A stretch of DNA of 64,000 nucleotides from Acetispira formosa (nom. nud.) (GCA_023525915.1 CP026657.1:496001-560000); one strand, 5' to 3'. Counted from the stretch's first letter, positions 35,514 to 45,316 are shown. Notes: generated by a model from the letters alone, not told the origin. Numbers and translations are program-made.

Positions 35514-35999
35514 ATGAAGATCAGCGTTGTTTATCATTCGGAAACCGGCAACACCGCCAAAATGGCTGATTGCATTGTTCAGGGGCTCCTGTCCGTCGAA
35601 GGCATAGAGGCCAAAGCGTTCAGCCTGGATAATGTGGACAAGGATTTTGCCAAAGCCAGCCAGGCCCTTATTCTCGGAACACCTGTTTACGGAGGCTCAT
35701 TCAGCGGCAAAATCAAGATGTGGATGGAAACTGAACTGGGGGGGCTTCAGGCCGGCGGAAAACTGGCCGGGGCTTTTGCCACAGCCAATTTTATTCATGG
35801 CGGGGCTGATGTGGCCATTCAGGCCATTCTGGCCCATTTCATGGTGCACGGCATGCTGATTTATTCCAGCGGCGTGGCCAAAGGTCAGCCTTTTATTCAT
35901 TTCGGCCCGGTGGCCATTGGCAGCGACCTGCCCAGCTTTGAAGAGCTGTTTAAAATTTACGGTCAGCGCATGGCTGAAAAAGCAAAAGAGCTTTTTTAG
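35514..35999 (+). CDS. Flavodoxin-family protein
   Basis: A 161-residue flavodoxin-like protein. The FMN phosphate loop is YHSETGNTAKMA near residue 8, with GTPVYGGSFSGKIK as the second flavin loop and TANFIHGGAD as the third. It likely acts as a small NAD(P)H:quinone-type reductase or electron carrier. The start ATG follows a strong AAGGAGGAAG. Divergent from the HxlR regulator, which commonly controls such stress-response flavoproteins. Confidence 0.88.
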   Translation: MKISVVYHSETGNTAKMADCIVQGLLSVEGIEAKAFSLDNVDKDFAKASQALILGTPVYGGSFSGKIKMWMETELGGLQAGGKLAGAFATANFIHGGADVAIQAILAHFMVHGMLIYSSGVAKGQPFIHFGPVAIGSDLPSFEELFKIYGQRMAEKAKELF

Positions 36000-36093
36000 A
36001 GCTTTGTTGTCGTGAAAGGGGCGGGACGCCCAGGCTTCCAGCCCCTTTGAATTTGGCGGCAAACTGATTCCACCTGGAGAGGCGGTTGGATTA

Positions 36094-36232
36094 AGAGCTT
36101 ATTCGTAAATAGTGAAGCCTCTGGCATTGTTGCTCCTGGTTTTTTTATGCTCGAAATATTAATATATTACTCCACTTAAAAAACACTCGCGCCTAGCCAG
36201 AGAACAAAATCCCTTATTTACGAACAAGCTCT
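36094..36232. repeat. 140-bp fold-back repeat, copy 1
   Basis: AGAGCTTATTCGTAAATA (36094-36111) pairs with 36215-36232 with one mismatch. Between them is GTTGCTC, ATGCTC and CGCGCCTAGCCAG, which recur in the same order at 51896-52040. No coding sequence. Confidence 0.7.
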
Positions 36233-36899
36233 AAATATATATTCTCACACATTTTAAAATCGTTTTTAGAGACATTCCGAATTTGGTGGACCTCTCTGGC
36301 ATGACCTTTCAGATTAATGTTTAGCTGTATTTCAAAATCTCTTTTTGTATTAGCCAATACATTTAACTTGGTTCAAGGATTAGCTGACATTGATCATTGC
36401 TTTGCTAAACTAAAGTTTGGCTGGTTGCTATTTTTATATTTTTAACTGTTAGCGAACTAAAGATGAATTATTGAATTGTAAATTGTTTTGATTCTAATTT
36501 ATCTGTATCTGCTCATGCCATATTTTATCTTGAGCTGTCAGTTGAAATATGATATAAGGAGAAAAATTAGATATATTTAAAAAGCTGAAGAAGTTTTTTA
36601 TTTATTACTATGTTTAATATCAACGTAAATATCTATTCATAACGTTTAGATTAGTTATTGGTCTATAATGTGTGAATGAGATGACAGAGAATTGTTTAAA
36701 AATGTTTTATTTTTTGAAATGAATAACAGGCCTGGCTCCCTGTAACGGGTGCGGGCTTTTTTTAATCTATTCATCGGAATGTTAACATTAATTTAAACCT
36801 ACACTTTTGTGGCTGGGGACAGCTGTGTTCCAGGCTCGATATGAAAACGATTTGATATTTTTAATTTCACCCTATTTTTCTAATTTAAAAGGAGCCGCC
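36233..36899. other. AT-rich gap before MCP2
   Basis: About 670 bp, markedly AT-rich compared with the flanks, without a credible gene. A GC hairpin followed by seven T (about 36729-36763) resembles a terminator. The promoter of MCP2 should be in the last 100 bp but no clear hexamer pair stands out. Confidence 0.45.
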
Positions 36900-38810
36900 A
36901 TGAAACTCAGTTCTAAAATTATCCTTGGTTTTTCTTCAATCTGTATAATCTTTTTAATTCTGTCAATTTTCGTAAGTTTTTCCCTCCGCCAGATGCAGAA
37001 AGCAACCACCACTCTTGATATGGAAATTATGCCGGTTTCCATTTTGGCCAGCAACATCCAGGCCGTCGTCACTCTCGAAGCCCTTCACGTCATTAATTAT
37101 GATTTCAGCGGCAGTGAAGCCAGCCGGAATATGGTTGAAAAAGAGCATAAGGTCATTATGGAGGACTTTGAACAGCTACATCCCCTTATGAAAACTGCCG
37201 CTGTCCAGGCCCACCCGGAGATCGTTGCCGCGATTGAGAATCTGGCAAAAAATTACAGCACGTTCAGATCCTATGTGGACCTCATCCCCTCAACCCTGGA
37301 ACAGATGGCCCTCAATCAGCGGGCCATGCGCGCGGCCCATGATCAGCTTAACGAATTTGCCACCAGCGTCCGGCTTAATCAGGAGGAGCATCAGATAGCT
37401 GAATCCCGAGTGGCTGATGAAGATTCCGTCCGCCACAGTATTGAACGCATAGAGTCCGTCAACGAAATCATCAACGGCGGCGACGCCATTCTGGCCGATG
37501 TGCTCCGGGGCATGCTCTATAGTGATATGAAGCATTTCGGACTGGCTGAAGGGCGGCTCACCCAGATGTTGGAAAAGGCCGACTGGCTGCAAAATGATTC
37601 CATCTCACCGGATGACCGTGAACTCTGCGGGCGGATTACTGAACTGATAAACGATTACAGCGGGGCGCTGGCCGGCCTCAAGGACGTGACGGCCAATAAG
37701 CTGGGGAATGCCAAATCCAGATCCGAAGCGCGGGATCTGACCCTGAACAGCGCCATAGAACTGAGCGCCCTGACCGACGCCCAGTCCTCCCTGACCCTGA
37801 AAGCGGCGGTGGCCTCAATGATCAATCTTTTGCTGGCCCAGGTTATCGGCCTGGCGGTGGCCGTGGTCATATGCATGGTCATGAGCTATATAATAACCAG
37901 GAATATCACCAAACCCATCAATCACATCATAAGCCTGCTCAATGAGGGGGCCAATGAAGTTGACCACGCCTCCTCCCAGCTTTCCGACGCTTCCTCCAGC
38001 CTGGCGGAGGGTTCGACCGAAAACGCGGCCAGCCTGGAGGAAACTTCGGCCGCCCTGGAAGAGCTGTCTTCCATGACCAAAAGGAACGCCGACAATTCCA
38101 CTGAGGCCAATAATATAATGGGCAAGGCCAGTGAGGCGGTGAAGAGGGCCAACCTTTCCATGTCCAACGTCATCCGGGCCATGGATGAGATTGCTGTGTC
38201 GGGAAATGAAATCAGCAAAATTATCAAAACAATTGATGATATCGCCTTTCAGACCAACCTTCTGGCCCTGAACGCCGCTGTGGAGGCGGCCCGGGCCGGA
38301 GAGGCCGGGGCCGGTTTCGCGGTGGTGGCCGATGAAGTGAGAAACCTGGCCATTCGCTCGGCCGACGCGGCCAGAAGCACGGCCGACCTCATTGCCGCCA
38401 CCATATCCAACATCAATTCCGGCTCACAGATGGTCAATGACACGGCCGAAAGCTTCATTACGGTTGAGGCCCACTCCGGTAATGTGGCCGGGCTCCTTTC
38501 AGAAGTGGCGGCCGCTTCACGCGAACAGTCGCAGGGCATAGAACAGATTACCAGGGCCATGACCCAGATGGATCAGGTGACCCAGAATATCGCCGCGTCG
38601 GCGGAGGAATCAGCCAGCACAGCCACCGGCCTGGCCAGCCAGGCCGGCCACCTTCTGGACGCGGTCAATTCCCTCCACGGTCTGGTGGCCGGAGCTGAGG
38701 CCGCCGACAGCGGCCTTCAGCGGCAGCGCCCGGCCTCTTCAATTGCTTACCATCCCTCTTCCGGCGGCTTGCGGACCAGGAAACTTGCTGCTTCCGGCGA
38801 TATGTTTTAA
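36900..38810 (+). CDS. Methyl-accepting chemotaxis protein (MCP2)
   Basis: A 636-residue chemoreceptor starting [20 protein letters not shown], so TM1 is residues 8-30. A helical sensor domain follows, TM2 near 310-335, HAMP with [11 protein letters not shown], and a signalling tip [20 protein letters not shown] near 445. It ends in SGDMF, a weak version of the acidic, Phe-ending tail of MCP3-5. AAGGAG six bases before the ATG at 36900; the frame open from 36807 lacks support. It is followed by a strong terminator. Confidence 0.96.
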   Translation: MKLSSKIILGFSSICIIFLILSIFVSFSLRQMQKATTTLDMEIMPVSILASNIQAVVTLEALHVINYDFSGSEASRNMVEKEHKVIMEDFEQLHPLMKTAAVQAHPEIVAAIENLAKNYSTFRSYVDLIPSTLEQMALNQRAMRAAHDQLNEFATSVRLNQEEHQIAESRVADEDSVRHSIERIESVNEIINGGDAILADVLRGMLYSDMKHFGLAEGRLTQMLEKADWLQNDSISPDDRELCGRITELINDYSGALAGLKDVTANKLGNAKSRSEARDLTLNSAIELSALTDAQSSLTLKAAVASMINLLLAQVIGLAVAVVICMVMSYIITRNITKPINHIISLLNEGANEVDHASSQLSDASSSLAEGSTENAASLEETSAALEELSSMTKRNADNSTEANNIMGKASEAVKRANLSMSNVIRAMDEIAVSGNEISKIIKTIDDIAFQTNLLALNAAVEAARAGEAGAGFAVVADEVRNLAIRSADAARSTADLIAATISNINSGSQMVNDTAESFITVEAHSGNVAGLLSEVAAASREQSQGIEQITRAMTQMDQVTQNIAASAEESASTATGLASQAGHLLDAVNSLHGLVAGAEAADSGLQRQRPASSIAYHPSSGGLRTRKLAASGDMF

Positions 38811-38832
38811 TTGATCGGTGCGGCTGCGAAGT

Positions 38833-38876
38833 GGAGAATCCGGGCGGCCCGGTGCGCGCCCGGATTCTCCAGTCTT
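38833..38876 (+). terminator. Terminator after MCP2
   Basis: GGAGAATCCGGGCG (38833-38846) pairs with 38857-38870 over 14 bp, then AGTCTTTTT. It is the only one of the seven convergent junctions with an ordinary terminator and no repeat. Confidence 0.85.
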
Positions 38877-38878
38877 TT

Positions 38879-39850
38879 TCAGCCTATGACCTGCCTGAAA
38901 ACCCGGTGGAAGTTTTTATAAAGGATTTTATCCAGCTCATCACCTGAATATTTTTGGCTCAACCGGTTGATAAAGGCGGGAACGTCTTCGCATCTGGCCA
39001 GACCTTCCGTCAGGGCCAAGGGTTTGTCATCATCAACGCTGGTCGGATCAGTGCCAAAATAATCACAGAAATCAAAGCCCAGCCCCACATGATCAATCCC
39101 GGCCCTTCTCACCAGATAGTCCAGATGCTCCAGGGCTCTCTCCGCCGTCGGAGCCTCTTCGTCAATAAAATCTCCCCAACTGTTCAGCCCGATGACTCCA
39201 TCACGCTGGGCAATAGCCTCAATCTGCTGATCAGTCAGGTTGCGGGCCGCTCCGCACACCGCCCTGGCATTGGAATGGCTGGCCACCAGCGGGACGGAGG
39301 TGCAGTCAATGACATCCCAGAAGCTTTTCTCACTCAGGTGCGAGACATCCATCACTATGCCCAGTTGCTCCATCAGTCCAGCCGCCTTGCGCCCCTCATC
39401 GCTGAGGCCCCGGCAGACGGCCCGGCTGCCGATGCCGGTGGCGAAATCGTTCTTTTCATTCCAGGTCAGAGAAATCATGCGCACGCCGATTTCATGAAGC
39501 TTGCGTATTCCATAAGCTCCGCCGGTCAGGCCGGACAACCCCTCCACCCCCAGGAAAGCGTAGAGGCGACCGTCTTTCACCGCCCGCTCCACATCAGCCA
39601 TTTGGCGGGCCATTATAATCTCGTCGCCTGTTTCCGCAAGTTCACCAGGCAGGTAATCGAGCATGGCCCTGAATTGCTCGTCCGGCTGACCATCTTTGCC
39701 CGGAGCCAGCCACAATGCCAGAACCAGGCCGGAAATACCGGCCTTTTTCAGGCGCGGCAGATGGTCGCGGGTGATATTGCGACGCAGTCCCGCGGCGTGT
39801 TTGTCCATCGTGTCGGCCAGAATGTCTGAATGCGCGTCGAAAATATGCAT
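38879..39850 (-). CDS. Membrane dipeptidase (peptidase family M19)
   Basis: A 323-residue renal-dipeptidase-type zinc enzyme. The first metal pair is in IFDAHSDI, the bridging Glu in AFLGVEGLSG near 122, then MDVSHLSEKSF and ASHSNARAVCGAARNLTD, and a final Asp in GLGFDFCDYFG. Relatives hydrolyse dipeptides, including D-amino acid ones; location may be cytoplasmic as there is no signal peptide. Its stop lies 69 bp from that of MCP2. Confidence 0.93.
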   Translation of the reverse strand: MHIFDAHSDILADTMDKHAAGLRRNITRDHLPRLKKAGISGLVLALWLAPGKDGQPDEQFRAMLDYLPGELAETGDEIIMARQMADVERAVKDGRLYAFLGVEGLSGLTGGAYGIRKLHEIGVRMISLTWNEKNDFATGIGSRAVCRGLSDEGRKAAGLMEQLGIVMDVSHLSEKSFWDVIDCTSVPLVASHSNARAVCGAARNLTDQQIEAIAQRDGVIGLNSWGDFIDEEAPTAERALEHLDYLVRRAGIDHVGLGFDFCDYFGTDPTSVDDDKPLALTEGLARCEDVPAFINRLSQKYSGDELDKILYKNFHRVFRQVIG

Positions 39851-40054
39851 ATAAACTCCATGGAATGAAATTATACAATATTATAAGTGATTTTGGCCAA
39901 ACTGTCTCACTTCTTCCCGAAGCCCGGAAGTTTGCCATGAAAATGTAACCCTGATATAATATCGAATTTCGTTGGAAATTGAAAACAGCGGGAGGTTTTT
40001 TCATGATATTTCCATGTCTTGCTTTTGAAACGGCTGAAAGGCCGCGTGCCTGAC

Positions 40055-41044
40055 ATGGTCAGGGGCAGGCTGGCGCCCAGTCCGACGGGTTTTCTGCATC
40101 TGGGCAACGCCTGGGCTTTCTGGATGGCCTGGCTGGATGTCCGAAGCCGGGGCGGACGCCTTTTTCTGCGGATGGAGGATATCGATCCTGACCGCTCAAA
40201 GCATGTTTATTCAGCCGCCATCAAACGCGACCTGGATTGGCTGGGTCTGGATTGGGATGAGGAATCTCCTCCTCAGAGCACCAGATACGAGATTTATGAA
40301 CAAGTTCTGACCGGCTTGAAAAAGCGCGGCCTGGTCTATCGCTGCTACTGCACCCGTAAAGAATTGCGGACGATGGCCGGCGCGCCGCAGGTCGGCGACG
40401 CCGGTGCTCCATACCCCGGCACCTGCCGGAACCTGCGGCCGGAAGAGAGGGCGGGCCTGGAAGCCAAGGGGCGCAAAAGCGCCTTACGGCTGCTCTGCCC
40501 GACCGATGTTCCCCTGGAGTTTACGGACCGAATCATGGGCCGCCAGACCATCACCCTGACCGACTCCGGCGGTGATTTCGCGCTTCAACGCTCCGACGGC
40601 GTTTATGCCTATCAACTGGCCGTGGTCGTTGATGACCTGGAGGCCGGGATTGATTCCGTGGTCCGGGGCGGCGACATCCTGGCCAGCACTCCGAGGCAGC
40701 TCTACCTCTATTCCGTTCTTGGCGGAACACCGCCTGAATACGCCCACCTCCCTTTGATTGTCGATCATGAGGGGGAGCGTCTGGCCAAGCGTCACGACGC
40801 GCTCAGTCTGGCCGCTCTTAAAGAGGCCGGGGTCCGGCCGGAGACTATTCTGGGGAGTCTGTTGTTTCTGTCCGGTTTGCGGGACGGCTATCAGCCCGCC
40901 GCCGCCGGTGAGCCGCTAAACTGTTTACGGCTGGAATCACTCTCGCCAAAACCCATAACCCTTCCATCTGACCCGACCAGTTATTTTCTGGACTTGCAGC
41001 GCGGAAGACGCATTAAAACCGCCATCGGTCTGGAGCAGCCATGA
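40055..41044 (+). CDS. gluQ: Glutamyl-Q tRNA(Asp) synthetase
   Basis: A 329-residue truncated class I synthetase that attaches glutamate to queuosine 34 of tRNA-Asp. HIGH-like PTGFLHLGNAW opens the fold; a zinc site is seen in CYCTRKEL and GTCRN; the KMSKS equivalent is RLAKRHDAL. No anticodon-binding domain follows, as in GluQ. The ATG at 40055 begins the conserved VRGRLAPSPTG; a TTG at 40019 is possible. It overlaps the GNAT gene by ATGA. Confidence 0.94.
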   Translation: MVRGRLAPSPTGFLHLGNAWAFWMAWLDVRSRGGRLFLRMEDIDPDRSKHVYSAAIKRDLDWLGLDWDEESPPQSTRYEIYEQVLTGLKKRGLVYRCYCTRKELRTMAGAPQVGDAGAPYPGTCRNLRPEERAGLEAKGRKSALRLLCPTDVPLEFTDRIMGRQTITLTDSGGDFALQRSDGVYAYQLAVVVDDLEAGIDSVVRGGDILASTPRQLYLYSVLGGTPPEYAHLPLIVDHEGERLAKRHDALSLAALKEAGVRPETILGSLLFLSGLRDGYQPAAAGEPLNCLRLESLSPKPITLPSDPTSYFLDLQRGRRIKTAIGLEQP

Positions 41045-41511
41045 AGCTTTCTTTGCGTCCGTTCACGGCCTCTGATATGCCATTGATGGAAAGCTGGCTC
41101 AAGGCGGCGCATGTGCGGCCGTGGTTCGGTGAGCCTGAAGGCTGGCTGGCTGAAATCCGCAACGCGGACGGCCGCATTGAGGCCATCAGTCATTTCATCG
41201 CCGAAGTTGAATGCCGGCCAGTTGGTTTTGCCCAATATTATGACTGTTTTCGCTTCAGGGGCGGCTATCCCTGGGACAATGAACCCGAAGGAGTTTTCGG
41301 CCTTGACTTTATGATCGGGGAGGCTGATTTCATCGGTCTTGGGTTGGGCCGCCGCCTGGTCGGGTTGATTTCAGAGCTGGCCAGCCAGGAAACCGGGGCC
41401 GTTTCTTTATTCGCCGATCCCGATCCGGGCAATGTCGTCTCTGTGAAATCATTGCTCGCCAACGGTTTTATTCTCGATGAAAAAACCGGTTTATATAGAA
41501 AAAATGTATAA
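41041..41511 (+). CDS. GNAT acetyltransferase
   Basis: A 156-residue N-acetyltransferase. It opens LSLRPFTASDMPLMESWL, has VFGLDFMIGEADFIGLGLGRRL as the acetyl-CoA-binding strand and loop, and SVKSLLANGFILDEKTGLY near the end, which is like the aminoglycoside 6'-acetyltransferase/siderophore-type branch. The acceptor is unknown. The four-base ATGA overlap with gluQ shows translational coupling. Confidence 0.85.
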   Translation: MKLSLRPFTASDMPLMESWLKAAHVRPWFGEPEGWLAEIRNADGRIEAISHFIAEVECRPVGFAQYYDCFRFRGGYPWDNEPEGVFGLDFMIGEADFIGLGLGRRLVGLISELASQETGAVSLFADPDPGNVVSVKSLLANGFILDEKTGLYRKNV

Positions 41512-41573
41512 TTGCCAGTCGGCCGGGGATTTAGGAACCCCGGATTTTCCTTCCGGCAGATCAGGAGTATTTT

Positions 41574-42023
41574 ATGGCCAAAGATTATGATCCGCAAATG
41601 CACACCGCCGAGCATGTTCTTAATCAGACGATGATCAGGCTTTTTGGAACAGGGCGGAATTTCAGCGCCCATCTCAATCGCGGTAAATCCAAATGTGATT
41701 ACCACTTTCAGCGTGACCTGACCGATACAGAGGCCGGACAGCTGGAGGCCGAGGTTAATCGCATCCTGGCCATGAACCTGCCGGTGGTTGAAGAATTTGT
41801 GACACTGGCCGAGGCCATGAAAGTCGTCAACACATCCAAGCTGCCGCCTGAGGCGGTGGAAGACCCTGATGGACGCATCCGGCTGGTCAAGATCGGTGAT
41901 TATGATGTGTGCCCGTGTATTGGGGCTCACGTGGAATCGACTGGAGAGTGTGTTCCCTTTCGCTTGATGTCACATTCGTTCAACGAGCCGGATGTCCTCC
42001 GTCTCCGGTTTAAAGTGGGTTGA
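41574..42023 (+). CDS. AlaX-like trans-editing domain
   Basis: A 149-residue protein related to the second additional domain of alanyl- and threonyl-tRNA synthetases. Zinc ligands are visible in MHTAEHVLNQ (HxxxH) and CPCIGAHVE. Free-standing relatives clear Ser or Gly mischarged on tRNA-Ala. It lacks the N-terminal beta domain of larger AlaX forms, so its specificity is open. AGGAG lies before the ATG. It follows gluQ and the GNAT gene on the same strand. Confidence 0.85.
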   Translation: MAKDYDPQMHTAEHVLNQTMIRLFGTGRNFSAHLNRGKSKCDYHFQRDLTDTEAGQLEAEVNRILAMNLPVVEEFVTLAEAMKVVNTSKLPPEAVEDPDGRIRLVKIGDYDVCPCIGAHVESTGECVPFRLMSHSFNEPDVLRLRFKVG

Positions 42024-42056
42024 GTCCAGAGAAACTGACCTAATCCCTTCATTAAT

Positions 42057-42106
42057 AAAAGGCCTGTGCCGTACTCTCAGTCGGGAGTACGGCACAGGCC
42101 TTTTCT
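42057..42106 (+). terminator. Very strong terminator after the AlaX-like gene
   Basis: A perfect 20-bp stem (42057-42076 with 42085-42104) and an 8-nt loop. The stem starts with AAAA and ends with TTTT, so it can end transcription in both directions. Confidence 0.92.
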
Positions 42107-42215
42107 ATATATATGTAGGTGGTGGTTAAGGTGTAAGAAAGGTGAAGATGTCTATGAGGTAAAGCTGAAAGAGGCGTGAAAAAACGAAAGAGGAGGTTAA
42201 AAAAAGATAGGAAGA

Positions 42216-42254
42216 GGGTCTGGGGGGAGGTGGGGAGGTTTGGAAGGGGCAGGG
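42216..42254 (+). other. G-quadruplex-like tract in a C-poor flagellin leader region
   Basis: Five G runs (3, 6, 4, 4 and 3) occur within 39 bases, inside a plus-strand region (about 42113-42256) that is nearly free of C. It lies about 85 bases before the FliA-type promoter. The flanking gap 42107-42475 has no gene. Confidence 0.55.
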
Positions 42255-42339
42255 TATCAACTGTAAGGCATTGAAATACGGTAACATTTAACAAAGCTAA
42301 AGTAAGGATTAAAAAAGTTAGAAATTTTTAAAAAAAGAT

Positions 42340-42366
42340 TAAAGTGATTTTGCAAGAAACCGATAA
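42340..42366 (+). promoter_or_regulatory. FliA (sigma-28) promoter of the flagellin gene
   Basis: TAAAGTGA, 11 bases, then ACCGATAA, against the consensus TAAAGTTT, 11 bases, GCCGATAA. It lies 109 bases before the flagellin start. Late flagellar genes are typically read from such promoters after hook completion. Confidence 0.88.
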
Positions 42367-42475
42367 GTGAATTAAAGGAAGTTAAACTTCCCTCAAAAAT
42401 TGGCCCGATGCTCCCCGGGCGTTCCCAATAACCGGAGCATCGATCAACACTTTGGGTAGGAAAGGAAGACGCACC

Positions 42476-44617
42476 ATGAGTCTCGTAATAAATAACAATA
42501 TGATGGCGGCCAACACGGCCCGGGTTCTTGGCAACACCTACAACAGCCTGGCCAAGAGCACCGAGAGACTCTCATCCGGTCTTCGAATCAACAGCGCGGC
42601 GGACGACGCGGCGGGCCTGGCGATAAGGGAACTGATGCGCTCGGACATAGCGACGATGCGCCAGGGCATAAGGAACGCGGCGGACGGCATCAGCCTGATT
42701 CAGACGGCCGAAGGCGCGATGGCGGTAATCGACGAAAAACTGACCCGCATGAAGGAACTGGCCGAACAGGCGTCAACAGGAACCTACACGACGGTGCAGC
42801 GTGAAATAATCAACTCCGAGTATCAGGCCATGGCGGCGGAAATCGACCGGATAGCCAACTCGACGGAGTTCAACGGAGTGAAGCTGCTGGACGGCTCAAT
42901 AAGCGCCATCCACCAGGGCAAAGGGCTGAAGATTCACTTTGGAACGGGCAACAATGAAGCGGAAGACTATTACTTCCTGCAGATAGGCGACATCCGTGCG
43001 ACGAGCCAGAGCGGTCTGCGGATAGCGGGCGACGCGAAGAACGACATCTGGGGAACAGTGGGTACGCACGGCGGCCCGAACACGACCGGCTGCTGCGGCG
43101 GCGGTATCCCGAGCCTGAACCAGCCGGTAGAGGATTGGAAATCGGGCGAGGTGTTCGCGTACGGATACAACTGGGACTGGAAGGAAGACGACGACACGGC
43201 CCTGAAGAGCGGGCGCTACACGGCGGGCGCGTATCAGGTGGGTTCGTCGGCGACGCTGCAGGAACTGCTGGACGCGGTCAATAAGGGCACCCAGGCCCGG
43301 GTGCGCATCGACTTTGAACAGAACACGACCCTGAGCGCGCTTCTTCTCCATGAATACACGATAGACGACGTCAACGCCATGAAAGCCGCCAACAACATGT
43401 ACGAAGTGGGCGACAAATATACGGTGAACATTGCGGCCGGGGACATGACTTCAGCGCTGATCACCAACTTGGGCGCCGCGGGCTACAATGTGAAAAACCT
43501 GACCTCCGGTGTAGCGGCCACCGTTAGCAACGTGAAGCTGACCAATGCCTTGATGACCGATTTCCAGCTGTCGGCCTGGAATCACGCGATTACGGTGGGC
43601 GAGGTGGCCTCGGCCAACGTCAACGGCGCGGGCGCACACCGAATCTGTATCGGCAACGAGATCTACTATGTAGGCAGCGCGACGCTGGGAGCTTCGTCAT
43701 ACAGCCGGAGCAAAACAGCTAATGCCATAAGCCTGACCGACCCAACGATATTAATAGACGGACAGTATCAGGGCATGAGCGCGCTGGCCGTGCACGCCCT
43801 GGCCACGGCCATCAACAATAACCCGGAAAGTGAATTCTGGGCGAAGGTAGAGGAAAATGTCTACCGGCCGGGCTACGATTCGCTCTACATCTTCATGAAA
43901 GAGGGCGGGGAAAACAAAGATATCTACGCCTGCGACGAACAGCTGGGCAACATCAGGCCGGCGACTTCGCAGTACAGCAAAATAATGTGGTACAACGATG
44001 AAGAGGAAATAAGCACGAGCGCGGGCACCTATTTCTGCAACGGCGGCCTGAACTGGGGCACCCTGAAGGGCGTGCCGACGGGTTACGGAACCTGGGGCGT
44101 GCAGCTGGAAGGCCGTGACGTTGGCGACCAGCGGGATCTGTGGATACTGAACGTAGGTTCAGGGGCGGCCTTCGACATCCGCACGGACGCCCAGGGGATG
44201 ACGGGCCTGGGGTTTGGCCGGACGGACGGAGGGCTGGCGATAAACAACCTTCTGGGTCTGGACCGCCACAGTTTCGTGGAAATCCAGAACGCGGCGGACG
44301 GCGACTGGGCCGGAGCGCATGTGCGCACCCAGAGCCACGCTCAGGACTCCCTGGACGCGATTCAGGCGGCCATAGAAAGAAAAGATAAAATCCGGGCGCA
44401 GCTGGGCGCATACCAGAACCGCCTTGAGAATACGATAACGAACATGGAAATTCAGGCAGAAAACCTGCAGCAGTCGGAAAGCCGGATATCGGATGTGGAC
44501 ATGGCCACGGAAATGACGACCTTCGTGAAGAACCAGGTCCTGACCCAGGCGGCCATCTCAATGCTGTCACAAGCCAACTCACTGCCGCAAATGGCACTGT
44601 CGCTCCTGAACGGCTAA
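42476..44617 (+). CDS. Flagellin with a large variable domain
   Basis: A 713-residue filament subunit. N-terminal D0/D1 is intact (SLVINNNMMAANTARVLGN, STERLSSGLRINSAADDAAG) and so is the C-terminal D0/D1 (SRISDVDMATEMTTFVKNQV, ALSLLNG end). The central about 440 residues form an enlarged surface domain rich in Gly, Asn, Tyr and Trp. It contains five cysteines, including GCCGGG and TYFCNGG, although cysteine is normally avoided in flagellins. Exported through the flagellar type III apparatus. AAGGAAG seven bases before the ATG at 42476. The second gene follows at once and shares its terminator. Confidence 0.96.
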   Translation: MSLVINNNMMAANTARVLGNTYNSLAKSTERLSSGLRINSAADDAAGLAIRELMRSDIATMRQGIRNAADGISLIQTAEGAMAVIDEKLTRMKELAEQASTGTYTTVQREIINSEYQAMAAEIDRIANSTEFNGVKLLDGSISAIHQGKGLKIHFGTGNNEAEDYYFLQIGDIRATSQSGLRIAGDAKNDIWGTVGTHGGPNTTGCCGGGIPSLNQPVEDWKSGEVFAYGYNWDWKEDDDTALKSGRYTAGAYQVGSSATLQELLDAVNKGTQARVRIDFEQNTTLSALLLHEYTIDDVNAMKAANNMYEVGDKYTVNIAAGDMTSALITNLGAAGYNVKNLTSGVAATVSNVKLTNALMTDFQLSAWNHAITVGEVASANVNGAGAHRICIGNEIYYVGSATLGASSYSRSKTANAISLTDPTILIDGQYQGMSALAVHALATAINNNPESEFWAKVEENVYRPGYDSLYIFMKEGGENKDIYACDEQLGNIRPATSQYSKIMWYNDEEEISTSAGTYFCNGGLNWGTLKGVPTGYGTWGVQLEGRDVGDQRDLWILNVGSGAAFDIRTDAQGMTGLGFGRTDGGLAINNLLGLDRHSFVEIQNAADGDWAGAHVRTQSHAQDSLDAIQAAIERKDKIRAQLGAYQNRLENTITNMEIQAENLQQSESRISDVDMATEMTTFVKNQVLTQAAISMLSQANSLPQMALSLLNG

Positions 44618-44653
44618 GCGAAACAGTCACAACAATAAGGAAAGGTGAACATT

Positions 44654-45274
44654 ATGTTGAACGCTCATGATATATACGAACTGCATCAGGTGACTGGAAT
44701 ACTGGCCGGAGGGTTGGACCGCGGAGCTCAGACGGTGCTGGGAGTGCCGCTGGAAGTGGCGCAGACGCTGGCGGAAGCCCGTGAACAGATGAGAAGTCTG
44801 CCGGGGGTGATCGACAACCTCAACGAGTCGTTTGAAAGATTCCTGACCGTGTCGACGGCGCTGAAGAGAATGATCGAACTGGCGGACGCGGCGTCGGTGG
44901 AAATGGGTGAGGAAGAGCGGGAAGGCCTGGAAGAAGAGTTTGTGAATTTAGCCAAGATAGTGGCGGCGGACGCGGGCCGTCAGTATTACGCGGGCCCGGC
45001 CCTGAGCCTGAAGACGCAGGGGCACGCCTGGGCGGCGGCGAAGATAATCCGCTACATGGAGCCGGTAATGGCCAATGTGGAAAAGGAGCTGGCGGAACAG
45101 AAGGATTTGATATACGAGGTGGTGACCGAGACGGTGAATTTCCTGAACGTGGTGGCGGAATGTTATCCTGAATCAGAAGGAATCGGTCATCTTGGCCAAC
45201 TGATAGACAGCGCCTCCAAATACTGCCCGGTGCCCCTGGCGCCGGCAGTGGGCCCGGCGGGAGCTCTGCACTAA
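44654..45274 (+). CDS. Flagellin-related helical protein
   Basis: A 206-residue, mostly helical protein. Residues 68-118 (LKRMIELADAAS, EEFVNLAKIVA, QYYAGPALSL) follow the flagellin D1 pattern (LTRMKELAEQAS, EYQAMAAEIDRIA, EFNGVKLL) in the neighbouring protein. The D0 termini needed for polymerisation are absent. It could be an export chaperone, cap-related protein or decayed flagellin. The ATG at 44654 has AAGGAAAGG eight bases upstream; a GTG at 44645 is possible. It lies 36 bp after the flagellin in the same transcription unit. Confidence 0.65.
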   Translation: MLNAHDIYELHQVTGILAGGLDRGAQTVLGVPLEVAQTLAEAREQMRSLPGVIDNLNESFERFLTVSTALKRMIELADAASVEMGEEEREGLEEEFVNLAKIVAADAGRQYYAGPALSLKTQGHAWAAAKIIRYMEPVMANVEKELAEQKDLIYEVVTETVNFLNVVAECYPESEGIGHLGQLIDSASKYCPVPLAPAVGPAGALH

Positions 45275-45316
45275 TCCCGTCAATAAGGAACCTCCTGTTC
45301 CTTTCCTACCAAAGAC

